The notes under the pieces: generated by a model
Database searches by the model: none
The model's input: the letters and a program-made list of their open reading frames with translations, nothing else
What the model was told of the DNA's origin: nothing
Part shown: in pieces, positions 1 to 8,082 of the stretch
Layout: every line of letters begins with the position of its first letter
Position numbering within the stretch: position 1 is the first letter of the stretch
Assembly (NCBI RefSeq): GCF_001510895.1
Contig: NZ_LPWA01000090.1
Span: 62,001-126,000, forward strand
Reading direction: 5' to 3'
Length of the DNA: 64,000 nt
Source: Mesorhizobium loti
Lineage (GTDB): Bacteria; Pseudomonadota; Alphaproteobacteria; Rhizobiales; Rhizobiaceae
Translations under genes and position numbers: made by a program

Positions 1-135
1 GACTATCCGATGGTCGCGCCAAATTACGCCGCCGCACGCTCGGCATTGGCCAAGACCATGGGCCTCGGCCGCAAACCGCAGGAGCCGGAATCGCCCACGC
101 CTGCGAAGCGGACCCGCAAGAACGGCACAACCTGA
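1..135 (+). CDS. MucR/Ros-family transcriptional regulator, C-terminal end (partial)
   Basis: The window opens inside this gene. The 44 residues before the stop at 133-135 begin DYPMVAPNYA and continue with a basic tail. The same stretch (DYPMVAPNYAAQRS, then GLGRKP) occurs at the C-terminus of the complete MucR-type regulator at 28035-28487, so the two are paralogues. MucR/Ros proteins are zinc-finger DNA-binding regulators of exopolysaccharide, motility and symbiosis genes in Rhizobiales. The zinc-finger part lies upstream of the window. Confidence 0.85.
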   Translation, partial: DYPMVAPNYAAARSALAKTMGLGRKPQEPESPTPAKRTRKNGTT

Positions 136-358
136 TTGGCAGCCGACGCTTGGCTTGGCGGGTCAAGCAGCGACCCAAGCCGAAGCCAAAGGGCGGGGAA
201 TTCCCGCCTTTTGCTTTGCTGTTTTTCCCGGGAAAAATCCTGAGATTTTTTAGTCGGTCCTGCGCCATTTATCGTGGGCTCTTGTCGAGCGGCCACCACT
301 ATCAGGTCTGAAGTTGCCTCACTCTACAAACTTCGCGTGCAGGGGTAGTGGACAGTGG

Positions 359-571
359 TCAGCCTGCCTTGCTCAGACTGCCGGCGGAAGACTTGCCGGT
401 GCGGCGGTCCTGCTCGATCTCATAGTTGATCTTCTGACCGTCAGCGAGGGTCCTGAGGCCCGCACGCTCGACAGCCGAAATGTGGACGAACACGTCCGGA
501 CCGCCGGCATCGGGCTGAATAAAGCCAAAACCCTTGGTGCTGTTGAACCACTTCACGGTTCCAGTCGCCAT
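359..571 (-). CDS. Cold-shock protein, CspA family
   Basis: A 70-residue single cold-shock domain: a small beta-barrel that binds single-stranded RNA or DNA and acts as an RNA chaperone. Both RNP motifs are visible, KGFGFI near residue 15 and VFVHIS near residue 30, after the usual start [10 protein letters not shown]. The start at 571 is chosen because it gives this canonical N-terminus and has AAGGAA about ten bases upstream; an upstream in-frame ATG would add an unrelated 16 residues. It is monocistronic and points away from hipA. Whether it is cold-induced cannot be told from sequence. Confidence 0.93.
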   Translation of the reverse strand: MATGTVKWFNSTKGFGFIQPDAGGPDVFVHISAVERAGLRTLADGQKINYEIEQDRRTGKSSAGSLSKAG

Positions 572-790
572 ATATCGTATTCCTTCATAACACTTCAGAA
601 TGGCCTGACCAAAAGCCAAGCCGGTTTATATTGCGCCTGAAATAACGCAGCAAAATCGCCAAATCGCAAGGCCTTTGACCGCGAACCCAAAGAAGAACCA
701 GGGTTGAACTCTCCGGGGGGCGAAGGCGTGTGCGCACGCGTTGTCCGCTCGAAGCGCCGCTCTTGTCGGCGAGCACCCGATAGCGACCAT

Positions 791-819
791 AAAAAGGCCC
801 CGCCGCCCAAGGCGGGGCC
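791..819 (-). terminator. Rho-independent terminator
   Basis: Perfect 9-bp stem (796-804 pairing with 811-819, GGCCCCGCC arms) with a 6-base loop, followed on the minus strand by a T-run (791-795). It lies directly downstream of the short broken reading frame at 828-1047 and would end transcription coming from that gene or from hipBA. Confidence 0.8.
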
Positions 820-827
820 AACTCCCT

Positions 828-1047
828 TTATCCAACAGCCGCTGCCTCCTCGACATCGGCCGCAGCCCCTTGCGGCGATGCCGAGCTCGCGATTGTAGCC
901 TGCCACATCCGAAAGCGTGCAGGACCGAGCAAAGCTCTTGTCATTGTAAAGCGTCTGCAGGCGCGCTTCGTCGATCTTTGCGAGCTTGCCCTTGGCGATG
1001 GCGTCGCCGCCACCTTCTTGCCACGCGCTTTGCCAGAGGACGGCCAT
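828..1047 (-). pseudogene. Small unrecognised gene, apparently frameshifted
   Basis: From ATG 1047 the frame reads about 60 plausible residues (starting MAVLWQSAW, later DEARLQTLYNDKSFARS) and then runs on past the terminator. A neighbouring frame takes over near 860 and ends ADVEEAAAVG just before the terminator stem. The simplest reading is one small protein of about 73 residues broken by a frame change. I do not recognise the family. It may equally be the 3' remnant of a longer gene cut at about 1050, next to hipA. Confidence 0.4.
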
Positions 1048-1079
1048 TACATGGGCGCGAACGCTCAGCTAAATCCCTG

Positions 1080-2309
1080 CTATGCGAGTTCACTATAGAG
1101 CGGCACGGTCGGAGCGTGGGCCTCGATCGCCTCCACGACGGTATCGGCGAGGGGAAGGTGGCCCTTCTCGGCCTGCCACGCCTGTCGAAACCGCTCGACG
1201 GTTTCGGCGGCGGTGGCGATGACGAGCTTTTCGGGCAGGAGTGCCTTGGCCGCCAGGTGGCGCAATTCATCGGCATCGAGCTCGGCCATTTTCTTTGTCC
1301 GAGAATAGTTGAGCGCAGCCGTATCTTCGCCCTTCATGTAGGGAATGGTCGACACCAGGTCGTAAGCCGGCGAAAGCGCGGCCGAACGCCGGTCCGGATA
1401 AATCAGCGACCAGTTCTTGAGATGCATGTCGCCATTGCCGATCAACGCGCTGAACACCAGCCGCCGGATAAACTCGATGGCCCCAGCGTCTCCCGCCTCC
1501 GTGCCGATGACGCGGGCGATGTTTGCGTAGCTCGCGCGCTTGTACTTGTCGTCCGGAAAGACCCCGAAGACCTGCGCGAAATCCTCGGTGTGAACGGGGC
1601 CGTCGGCGGTGCGGTCGAAACGGCTGATCGCAAGCGCTTGCCCCTTCAACTCGCCGATGCCTTCTGGAATACCGGCGATCGCATCGAGATCGATCAGGTT
1701 GATGACGGGCACCTCCATACCGATCATCCCGGCGATCGTCATCATCGAGAACTCGTTTTCCGGAACGCCGGCGAACTGCTGGGAGGGGAGCTTGACGATC
1801 CAGGAGCCGCCGACGCCCTCGACGGGAATTGTGAGGCCGCCGCCCTTTCCGGCGTTCTCGAACGCGGAGAATTTCAGCTGCACGCCGGCGAGCGAAAAGC
1901 GCAAGGCGTTGGGCTTGGCATTCTCCGGCAGGGCCTGGTCGGCACCCGGCGGCAAGGCCTCGCCGGCGGCAGGATGGATCGACAACGCGCCTGGGAGATC
2001 GAGGCCCAACACCCAGAGGAGGAAAAATTCCCGCTGCTGGTTCACGCCTGCTCGCTCGGCGAGATAGCGCCGCATGCTTCCCTCGGGCAGCAGGTTCGAG
2101 AAAAACGGCGGCACAACGCGCTGCGTCGGGCGAATTTTGGTAATGAGGCCGCCCAGATCGTCCTTGAACGAAAGACTGAGGGTGGGCCGATCCGGGTTCT
2201 CGACGTAGGCTTCGTTGAAGGCAAAGATCGTCCGGTCTCCCTGCAGATGGGTCAGCGTACCGATCGGCTGGTTGTAGAACCGTACGTCGAGAACCGAGAC
2301 GTCAGGCAT
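1080..2309 (-). CDS. hipA: HipA-type serine/threonine kinase toxin
   Basis: A 409-residue HipA-family protein. Family members are kinases that inhibit growth (E. coli HipA phosphorylates glutamyl-tRNA synthetase) and are neutralised by HipB. Visible features are the N-terminal subdomain with FFSNLLPEG near residue 85, the catalytic loop GNGDMHLKN near residue 290, and the metal-binding stretch SPAYDLVST about 20 residues later. The start at 2309 is chosen because it overlaps the 3' end of hipB by 8 bp, typical translational coupling, and gives a standard N-terminus. The reading frame is intact. The target in this organism is unknown. Confidence 0.93.
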   Translation of the reverse strand: MPDVSVLDVRFYNQPIGTLTHLQGDRTIFAFNEAYVENPDRPTLSLSFKDDLGGLITKIRPTQRVVPPFFSNLLPEGSMRRYLAERAGVNQQREFFLLWVLGLDLPGALSIHPAAGEALPPGADQALPENAKPNALRFSLAGVQLKFSAFENAGKGGGLTIPVEGVGGSWIVKLPSQQFAGVPENEFSMMTIAGMIGMEVPVINLIDLDAIAGIPEGIGELKGQALAISRFDRTADGPVHTEDFAQVFGVFPDDKYKRASYANIARVIGTEAGDAGAIEFIRRLVFSALIGNGDMHLKNWSLIYPDRRSAALSPAYDLVSTIPYMKGEDTAALNYSRTKKMAELDADELRHLAAKALLPEKLVIATAAETVERFRQAWQAEKGHLPLADTVVEAIEAHAPTVPLYSELA

Positions 2310-2892
2310 CGTCGCCTCCGTCATCCAGCGAATAGGCCGGCCTCGGCTCGGGGGTAGCGCGATGGGCGATGGAATTGCGCAATCGCTGCAGGTTCTGCGC
2401 GATGTCACGGACGATGGGCGCCGCTTGGTCGCTGGCCTGGTAGCGCTCGAGACGGGCAATCAGTTCGCGCACCAGCTGCATCTCCTGATCCTCGAGGCTC
2501 ACTCGGCGTAGGAATCGCAGTGTCTCCTCGATGCGATCAAGGTCGGCCGAGCTTCCGTAGAGGTGCTTCATTTTCTTGACTAGGCGCTCGGCGCGGGCAA
2601 AGCGCTTGTCGTTCGGCTGACCGGCATGAATATGCATGTCCGGCGTCGCCTGGACCTTAATTAGGCCCAGTACGGCGGACACGAGCTTCTTCGGCACGAG
2701 CATGACCTCGAGATCGAGCGCGCGGGTCAAGTCGACGAAGCTCGACAACCCCGGCTCCATCTTGCCGCTCTCGATTTGGGAGATATGGCTTTGCGTCAGT
2801 CCGGCCCGCTCACTGAGAGCTCGTTGGCTGACGCCGGAGGCTTCTCGGATTTCGCGTGCTTGCGCGACCAGGTTTTCACTCTGATAGGCCAT
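2302..2892 (-). CDS. hipB: HipB-type antitoxin, XRE/Cro helix-turn-helix
   Basis: A 196-residue protein with an N-terminal Xre helix-turn-helix (SQRALSERAGLTQSHISQIE, residues about 20-42) and a long helical C-terminal extension of about 110 residues not present in the short E. coli HipB. It should bind and inhibit HipA and repress the hipBA operon. It precedes and overlaps hipA. An alternative start nine bases upstream (2901) is possible; 2892 is preferred because MAYQSEN looks like the native N-terminus. AT-rich DNA with repeated GATATA elements lies immediately upstream. Confidence 0.9.
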   Translation of the reverse strand: MAYQSENLVAQAREIREASGVSQRALSERAGLTQSHISQIESGKMEPGLSSFVDLTRALDLEVMLVPKKLVSAVLGLIKVQATPDMHIHAGQPNDKRFARAERLVKKMKHLYGSSADLDRIEETLRFLRRVSLEDQEMQLVRELIARLERYQASDQAAPIVRDIAQNLQRLRNSIAHRATPEPRPAYSLDDGGDDA

Positions 2893-3007
2893 GATATACA
2901 ATCCAGATCAAGAGATCAGCTGCGATCAGGATGCTATATCTAAACGGTGGCGCGCTGCTCGTCAACGTCTTGATATAGAAAACTGATAATAGTGACGTTA
3001 CGATATA
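2893..3007 (-). promoter_or_regulatory. Putative hipBA promoter/operator region with GATATA repeats
   Basis: Four copies of the hexamer GATATA or its complement TATATC occur at 2893, 2935, 2972 and 3002, in DNA far more AT-rich than its surroundings. Those at 2934-2940 (CTATATC) and 2972-2978 (GATATAG) form a 7-bp inverted pair. E. coli HipB is known to bind spaced inverted TATCC/GGATA sites, so these are reasonable candidates for HipB autoregulatory operators. Binding is inferred. Confidence 0.45.
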
Positions 3008-3295
3008 AAAATATGTATCTCGGGAGGGCGGCAGAAGTGGATCATCCTATCCCAAGCAGCCGCAATCACCACGCAGCCTCCTACCGACTGGACCACGTCA
3101 AAACTCTCCGAGAAGGCTCCAGGCCCCCACGGGCAACCACCGGCTGGATCAGCGAGGTAAGTGGGAAAAGGACGGTCATGCCTTGGCCTCCCAGGTGGCA
3201 AATCCCGGCGAGCGCGAGGACGACAGCCCACGCTGCAAGCGTAAAGACACCAGCGACGGTTCAGGGCCCGCCCAGACAGCGGCCACCTTTGCGGC

Positions 3296-3589
3296 TCAGC
3301 GAAATGATCGGTTTTCAGTGGCGTCGATATCGCTGGCAGCATCAATCTTGGTGACAATCCTGCGGTGAAAATATTTTATGTAATTACGCCTTATGCTTCC
3401 AATCGCCTCCCGGTCATTTTCCATAAGAGCCGTCAAGAGTTCCGCAATTTCGGAGCATAATAACCGGACGGCGTCGGCCCATATCGCTCTGGATACATCG
3501 TACCACGTCCTTGCCGCTTGGAAGTAAAGATTATGCCAAACTTCAATAAAAGCTGGGTTTAGTATTAAACTGACTGCGGAAGTCTTCAA
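3296..3589 (-). CDS. Hypothetical protein
   Basis: A 97-residue frame on the minus strand in AT-richer DNA. Its central part (WYDVSRAIWADAVRLLCSEI, residues 29-48) looks like amphipathic helix and the composition is protein-like, with few arginine-rich shadow stretches. I recognise no family, no clear ribosome-binding site and no operon partner, so this may be chance. The 3008-3295 stretch before it shows nothing I can support. Confidence 0.28.
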   Translation of the reverse strand: MKTSAVSLILNPAFIEVWHNLYFQAARTWYDVSRAIWADAVRLLCSEIAELLTALMENDREAIGSIRRNYIKYFHRRIVTKIDAASDIDATENRSFR

Positions 3590-4251
3590 GTTGTCGAGGG
3601 ATCCGGGTCATCTCAGAAACGGCAACACGCTCTGCGGCGATCCGCAATCTGACCCGGCTCAATATGTCGTGTTCCTCGAAAGATCGACGTTCGGGGTCTC
3701 CTCTCCGCTGCTTGGAATGGCCGTCTTTGGATCAAAAGAAGTCCCACACGACATCAATAGCAAAAGCCTCTGCGGCACTTTCAGCTATTCTACCGACTGA
3801 ACCCGCCCCAGTTCGTTGCCGCAGGTCTGGGCATTTCAAGCAGCAACACCTTTGCCGCTCGGCGATTTGCATCTTTTCCGGTCGAAGTCCGCACCTTTTG
3901 GCCAAGCGCCCTCTATCATTACCTCCTGTCCTGGCAAAAGGGCCGGCGGCTTTGCACACTGCTTCAGGAGGCAGTGAATGTGCTCGTAAAGTGCGCGCAC
4001 GACGCGCCGGAACGTCCTGAATTGTAAAGGGTGCAACATCCTGCCATTCGAGAAGTGCAGGCGGCTGAGACAGCGCGATTGCGACGACACAAAGAAAGCT
4101 GCCCAGCTTGGCTGCGCCCGCAAACAACCCGGACGATGCCAGGCTACAGCAAACTTCCGAAACCCACGGGCATTTACCAGAACAGATTTGCTATCTTGCG
4201 CTAATATTTGCTTTGAGAGATGCTGGCCTCAGCCGTGGGAGGGCTGGGGGT
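3590..4251. other. Intergenic, no supported gene
   Basis: Six-frame reading gives only short frames here. One minus-strand frame (from 4127) begins with a signal-peptide-like stretch (GSFLCVVAIALSQPPA) but degenerates into an arginine/cysteine-rich tail, so it is either a remnant or chance. A promoter for the lipoprotein gene at 4252 is expected in the AT-rich stretch 4170-4220, but no clear sigma70 boxes stand out. Confidence 0.4.
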
Positions 4252-4752
4252 ATGAAAATAAAGGTGTTGCCGGCACTTTGTGCCGCTGCCGCGCTATGCG
4301 GCTGTCAAACTAGCAATCAAGCAGACTATGTTCAGATCGGGTATGGGCCGAGTTTCGATGTCGCCCATGCACAATGCGAACTTCAGAAAAGGTCGGTGGA
4401 CCAAGGCTATATTGCGATTGGGTCGCCGGGGTTTGTTGCCGGTGCCGGGATTGGCAATGCTATCGGCAATGCGATCGCTGAAGATGATTTCATGAGGAAT
4501 TGTCTCATCATCAGCGGCTGGAAGCGTGCGCCGCATGGACAAGCCGGCGCGGCAGCAGCGTCGGTCGCTACCGGTGCACCGCCTACACCCTATGGGATCG
4601 CACGCGCGCCTGGCAGCTGGATCAACACCGCGTTGTTGGACTGGTCGGATGCGAACAACAAATGCGTTGCTGGTGACAAGGCGGCTTGCGCCACACGAGC
4701 GAAACTTGGAGCGAAGCTGAAATCAGCCGGCATTAATCCCTCCCCGGTTTAA
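4252..4752 (+). CDS. Putative lipoprotein
   Basis: A 166-residue exported protein. The N-terminus MKIKVLPALCAAAALCGC is a lipoprotein signal peptide with lipobox ALCGC (lipidated Cys18). The body has a glycine-rich hydrophobic patch (GAGIGNAIGNAIAED, residues 70-84) and later cysteines. The start at 4252 is preferred to an upstream in-frame ATG because it puts the signal peptide at the N-terminus and follows a purine-rich GGGAGGG stretch. It is first in a set of four co-directional genes ending in a secreted nuclease. Function unknown. Confidence 0.75.
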   Translation: MKIKVLPALCAAAALCGCQTSNQADYVQIGYGPSFDVAHAQCELQKRSVDQGYIAIGSPGFVAGAGIGNAIGNAIAEDDFMRNCLIISGWKRAPHGQAGAAAASVATGAPPTPYGIARAPGSWINTALLDWSDANNKCVAGDKAACATRAKLGAKLKSAGINPSPV

Positions 4753-4767
4753 GGCGGGAACGACGTT

Positions 4768-5151
4768 ATGCGAAGGGAGATCTCGGTGTGCGTCCTCATC
4801 GTGGCATCGAGCGTTAGCGGCTGCGCGGCCGACTATCTCAACAACTACGACACCGTGACGTTGGCGGCAGGCGACTCCACGCGCCAGAACCAACTTCTCC
4901 AGACGGTCGACCCGTTCAATCCCAACAGCAACAACACGAAGATCGAGGGCGACGGGCAGCGGATGACGGCTGTCGTTCAAAGATACCGCGGAACGCCGCA
5001 GCCGGCATCTGCCTTCCCAAACAACGGCGCCGATCTGGACTGCGCCGGGGGTAGGGGCAACAACCCCGTCGTCCAGGGACCTGTCTCGGTCGGCCAGTCC
5101 GATCCCAACCGCCTTGACCGTGATCATGATGGCGTGGGATGCGAGAGGTAG
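4768..5151 (+). CDS. Lipoprotein with C-terminal excalibur-like calcium-binding domain
   Basis: A 127-residue exported protein. Residues 1-19 form a lipoprotein signal (VSGC lipobox, Cys19). The C-terminal 40 residues carry a DLDC stretch and end with DRDHDGVGCER, the pattern of the excalibur domain, an extracellular calcium-binding module often fused to or encoded beside secreted nucleases. The thermonuclease homologue 0.2 kb downstream fits this context. It starts 15 bp after the previous lipoprotein gene and is probably co-transcribed with it. Confidence 0.75.
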   Translation: MRREISVCVLIVASSVSGCAADYLNNYDTVTLAAGDSTRQNQLLQTVDPFNPNSNNTKIEGDGQRMTAVVQRYRGTPQPASAFPNNGADLDCAGGRGNNPVVQGPVSVGQSDPNRLDRDHDGVGCER

Positions 5152-5159
5152 GTAGCAAA

Positions 5160-5369
5160 ATGAAATTCGGGATCCGCAGACCAAGTATCAAACGCAGCCT
5201 GGCGGCCAGAACATCCGTTAAGCGTATGGTTAAGCACAGTTTCGGCCTCAAAGCCCCGCGCGGTATGGGATGGGTTACCGACCCTAAGCGAGCCGCTTAC
5301 AATCGGGTCTACGACCGCACCACCGTCGGCTTCTGGAGCCTGCTCAAAAAGCTGTTTGGCGGCAGATGA
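5160..5369 (+). CDS. Small basic protein encoded with thermonuclease
   Basis: A 69-residue, strongly basic protein (start MKFGIRRPSIKRS, later GMGWVTDPKRAAYNRVYDRT). No signal peptide is evident. The start at 5160 is preferred to 5139 because it is preceded by GAGAGGTAGG. The stop overlaps the start of the nuclease gene by 4 bp (ATGA), so the two are probably translationally coupled. I do not recognise a function. Confidence 0.65.
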   Translation: MKFGIRRPSIKRSLAARTSVKRMVKHSFGLKAPRGMGWVTDPKRAAYNRVYDRTTVGFWSLLKKLFGGR

Positions 5370-6172
5370 AGCAGTTCGGCGCCAAGCGCTCTCGTGCCAG
5401 CCGTTGGCAAAGCGTGCCGCTCCGCCTCGTGCTGGTAACTGTGGCGGCGGCTTCCGCCCTGGTGACGCAGTTTGTTATGCATAACACCGGCTCGCTGCCA
5501 GAGATCAATCTGCAAAACCTGATCAAGCCGAAGCCAGTCGCGATTGGTGGGGTCGCCTCGGTCATCGATGGCGATACCATCGAGGTGCATGGTCAACGAA
5601 TACGTCTCAACGGGATCGACGCGCCGGAGAGCCGCCAGTACTGCGACGATGCGAAGGGGTTCGAATATCCCTGCGGCCGGCGTTCCGCCCAAGCCTTGGA
5701 TGAGTTCCTGGCTGCCTCCAGGCCGGTTCATTGCTCATTCGTTACGTGGGATCGCTACGGGCGCTTTGTCGGAGATTGCACCCGATCCGACGGCGCCAAC
5801 GTGGCGGCGTGGATGGTCGAGCATGGCCAAGCTCTCGATTGGCCGAAGTACAGTCGCGGCGAATATGCACGGCAACAATCGAAGGCCAGTGCTGCGAGGG
5901 TCGGTTTATGGGTGGGGTCTTTTCAAGCGCCGTGGGACTGGCGAGCGCAACATAGTGGCGACGGGCCAACGACTGCACCGCTTTCAGTTTTCGGGAGCGG
6001 AAATGCCGGCTGCAATATCAAGGGCAATATATCAGCTGAGGGCGAACGCATTTATCATATGCCGGGACAAAAATATTATAGCGTCACCCTGATTAGCCCG
6101 GCCAAGGGGGAAAGGTGGTTCTGCTCGGAAGCCGAGGCTGTCGCAGCCGGTTGGCGAAGGTCAAAGCGGTAG
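5366..6172 (+). CDS. Secreted or membrane-anchored staphylococcal-type thermonuclease (SNase)
   Basis: A 268-residue protein. One hydrophobic segment (residues 19-38) is a signal anchor, followed by an SNase domain (about 60-180) with the calcium and catalytic residues in DGDTIEV (68-74) and IRLNGIDAPE (79-88) and the second arginine in WDRYGRF (about 128-134). SNase enzymes hydrolyse DNA and RNA with calcium. A further C-terminal region of about 70 residues (CNIKGNIS, then KGERWFCSEAEA) is shared with rhizobial SNase-family proteins. It follows an excalibur-type lipoprotein, which suggests an envelope nuclease module. A role in nucleotide scavenging or DNA uptake is a guess. Confidence 0.88.
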   Translation: MKQFGAKRSRASRWQSVPLRLVLVTVAAASALVTQFVMHNTGSLPEINLQNLIKPKPVAIGGVASVIDGDTIEVHGQRIRLNGIDAPESRQYCDDAKGFEYPCGRRSAQALDEFLAASRPVHCSFVTWDRYGRFVGDCTRSDGANVAAWMVEHGQALDWPKYSRGEYARQQSKASAARVGLWVGSFQAPWDWRAQHSGDGPTTAPLSVFGSGNAGCNIKGNISAEGERIYHMPGQKYYSVTLISPAKGERWFCSEAEAVAAGWRRSKR

Positions 6173-6492
6173 AGTTTCTCTGCAGGACGGAAACCCCTCT
6201 TTGGGACGTCGAGCTCGGTTCCTGCGCGAAAACAATGCGACGGACCTCCGCACTCGGGCTCTTGAAGTAGGCCCCTTCAATCGCGTTTCGATCAGCCGAG
6301 AAAGCGGCCAAACGAAGCCATCTCTGAGGGCTCTGTTTGCCGGCTTGTTCGACGGGAACGCAACTCGTCGGGATCATAGTAACGATATTTCCAACTTGTG
6401 GGCCGCTTGTCCCGTTTCAGAAAATTTCCTGATGCAAGCCCAGCAATTAAATGGCAGGGTAAAATGGGAAAGTAAAAAGGCGGGGGCGCCGA
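6173..6492 (+). other. Intergenic, nothing recognised
   Basis: Only short frames. The last 60 bases are AT-rich and purine-rich and should contain the promoter and ribosome-binding site of the next gene. No repeats or terminator were found. Confidence 0.4.
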
Positions 6493-8082
6493 GTGAATTC
6501 AAGCATGAGCCAAAAGCTGGCCAGCTACGGCCAGTGGACATACCGTGGCGCTTGGGCGCTTGAAATTACAGCATCCATTATCGGATTGGCCACCGGCTTG
6601 GCTTTGGGTGTTCAAGCTTTCGAAGCTAGCCAATCAGCCACGGCAATGGACTTGGTTCTCGCGAGCGCTCCGTTCTTCATTGTCTCGATTGCCGAACTCA
6701 CCAAGATCCCGATCGCAACGCTTCTGTACAGCGCGTCCTGGTTCTGGAAGCCTGTGCTTTTGATCTTCCTGCTCCTGCTTGCTGGCATCACTTTCGAAAC
6801 TGTGCTGCTTGGCCTGGAGCGCGCCGGCACTCTTCGTGAACTGCAGTACGAGGAGATCGCTGACGAGATCGACACTCTCACCCGGGAAAACGCAAAGCTG
6901 GCAGCCTCGGACGAAGCGGCAAAACAGACGGATCAAGTTGCCAAAGCAAAGGCCGATCTTGAGGAGGTGGGCACGCTTGCCGACAACGCGCGAAAGGAAA
7001 TTCAATCACGCATCGGGGATGTCGACGCGGAACTACAGGCAACCACGGCACTGACGCCCGAGGCAGCAAAGGCAAGAGAACAGCTTAAGGATCAGGAGCA
7101 AAGGCGCACGGACCTAGTTGCCGAAAGAGACACAAGGGTCAAGCAAGCGGTCGAGGAATTTGAGCGGCAAAGAGACAGTTACGTCGAACGGATCAAAGAC
7201 GCCAGGGTAAGCGGCGACGCGGCTTCAGCGAAGCGCTGGGAAGACGAGATCGGAAAGCTCGCTAATCCCCGCACGAAGACGGAGTCAAAGTACGACCCGC
7301 AGATTCAGAGCCTTGATGAGCAGATCGCGGCTGCCCGCGCTGAGTTCGACCGGCTGAGGCTACAAAGCCCCAAGATGACCGATGAACAGAAGCAGATGCT
7401 GCAAAATCGGCGTGCGGATCTGGAGAAGTCACTGGACGAGATTTCGGCCGATTGGGAACGACGGCTTTCTCAAGCGCGAGAAGACCTTTCCGCGGCACAG
7501 ACCGCCGAAGCGGCCGAAGGAAAGGCGCTTGCAGCAAACCAGGCGAGACGCGACGGAATAGCAAAACAGCTCAACGAGCTTGAGAAGAGGCGAATTCCGC
7601 TGGCTCGGACTGACCAGATCCGGCGAATTGCAGCGCGGTGGTACAGCGAGAAGCCTGAACAGGTAAGCGAGGGCGAGGCAGGAAAGATAGCGGCCATTTG
7701 GTTTGGCTCGCTTGCGGTCATCGCCGGCCTTGCCGGACCGATCACCGCGATGGTGGCTCTCGGTTTGCAGCGCATCGCTGCACAGGCTGAATCTCGTTCC
7801 GAGAACCGGTTGTCGCGTCTGGTCAGGCGGCTGCTTCTAGGATGGCGCTGGCGCCGAGTGCGAACTGTCAAAGTCCCGGTCGAAGTGCCGGTGGACAGGG
7901 AGGTGGAAAAGCGCGTCGAGGTCCCCGTCGAAAAAGTGGTGAAGGAGATTCTCTATGTTCCTGTCCTCACCGACGATCCGGACGCGCTGCGCAAAGCACT
8001 GAACGAGGATTTGCCGGCCGAGGTCGTGGATCTCGTCAAGGTAGCAGCAAAGGGCGGTCGCAAACGTGCTGGTCCGGCATAA
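6493..8082 (+). CDS. Coiled-coil membrane protein, unknown function
   Basis: A 529-residue protein. Hydrophobic segments are near residues 22-42, 50-70 and 78-100; a long charged coiled coil with many Glu/Lys/Arg/Gln and Ala runs from about 110 to 375; another membrane segment lies at about 400-430. It ends in a basic stretch and a valine/proline/glutamate repeat (VPVEVPVDREVEKRVEVPVE, about 465-484). The reading starts at GTG 6493; an ATG 12 bases later (6505) is an alternative. The 3' end overlaps the next gene by 17 bp. The layout suggests an inner-membrane scaffold with a long extension and a partner in the PAN-domain protein. No family is recognised. Confidence 0.75.
   Translation: MNSSMSQKLASYGQWTYRGAWALEITASIIGLATGLALGVQAFEASQSATAMDLVLASAPFFIVSIAELTKIPIATLLYSASWFWKPVLLIFLLLLAGITFETVLLGLERAGTLRELQYEEIADEIDTLTRENAKLAASDEAAKQTDQVAKAKADLEEVGTLADNARKEIQSRIGDVDAELQATTALTPEAAKAREQLKDQEQRRTDLVAERDTRVKQAVEEFERQRDSYVERIKDARVSGDAASAKRWEDEIGKLANPRTKTESKYDPQIQSLDEQIAAARAEFDRLRLQSPKMTDEQKQMLQNRRADLEKSLDEISADWERRLSQAREDLSAAQTAEAAEGKALAANQARRDGIAKQLNELEKRRIPLARTDQIRRIAARWYSEKPEQVSEGEAGKIAAIWFGSLAVIAGLAGPITAMVALGLQRIAAQAESRSENRLSRLVRRLLLGWRWRRVRTVKVPVEVPVDREVEKRVEVPVEKVVKEILYVPVLTDDPDALRKALNEDLPAEVVDLVKVAAKGGRKRAGPA

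Noticed and set aside
741-2357. Long plus-strand open frame opposite hipA
   Set aside because: It mirrors hipA on the other strand and its residues are Arg/Gly/His-rich shadow sequence; hipA has clear motifs and coupling to hipB.
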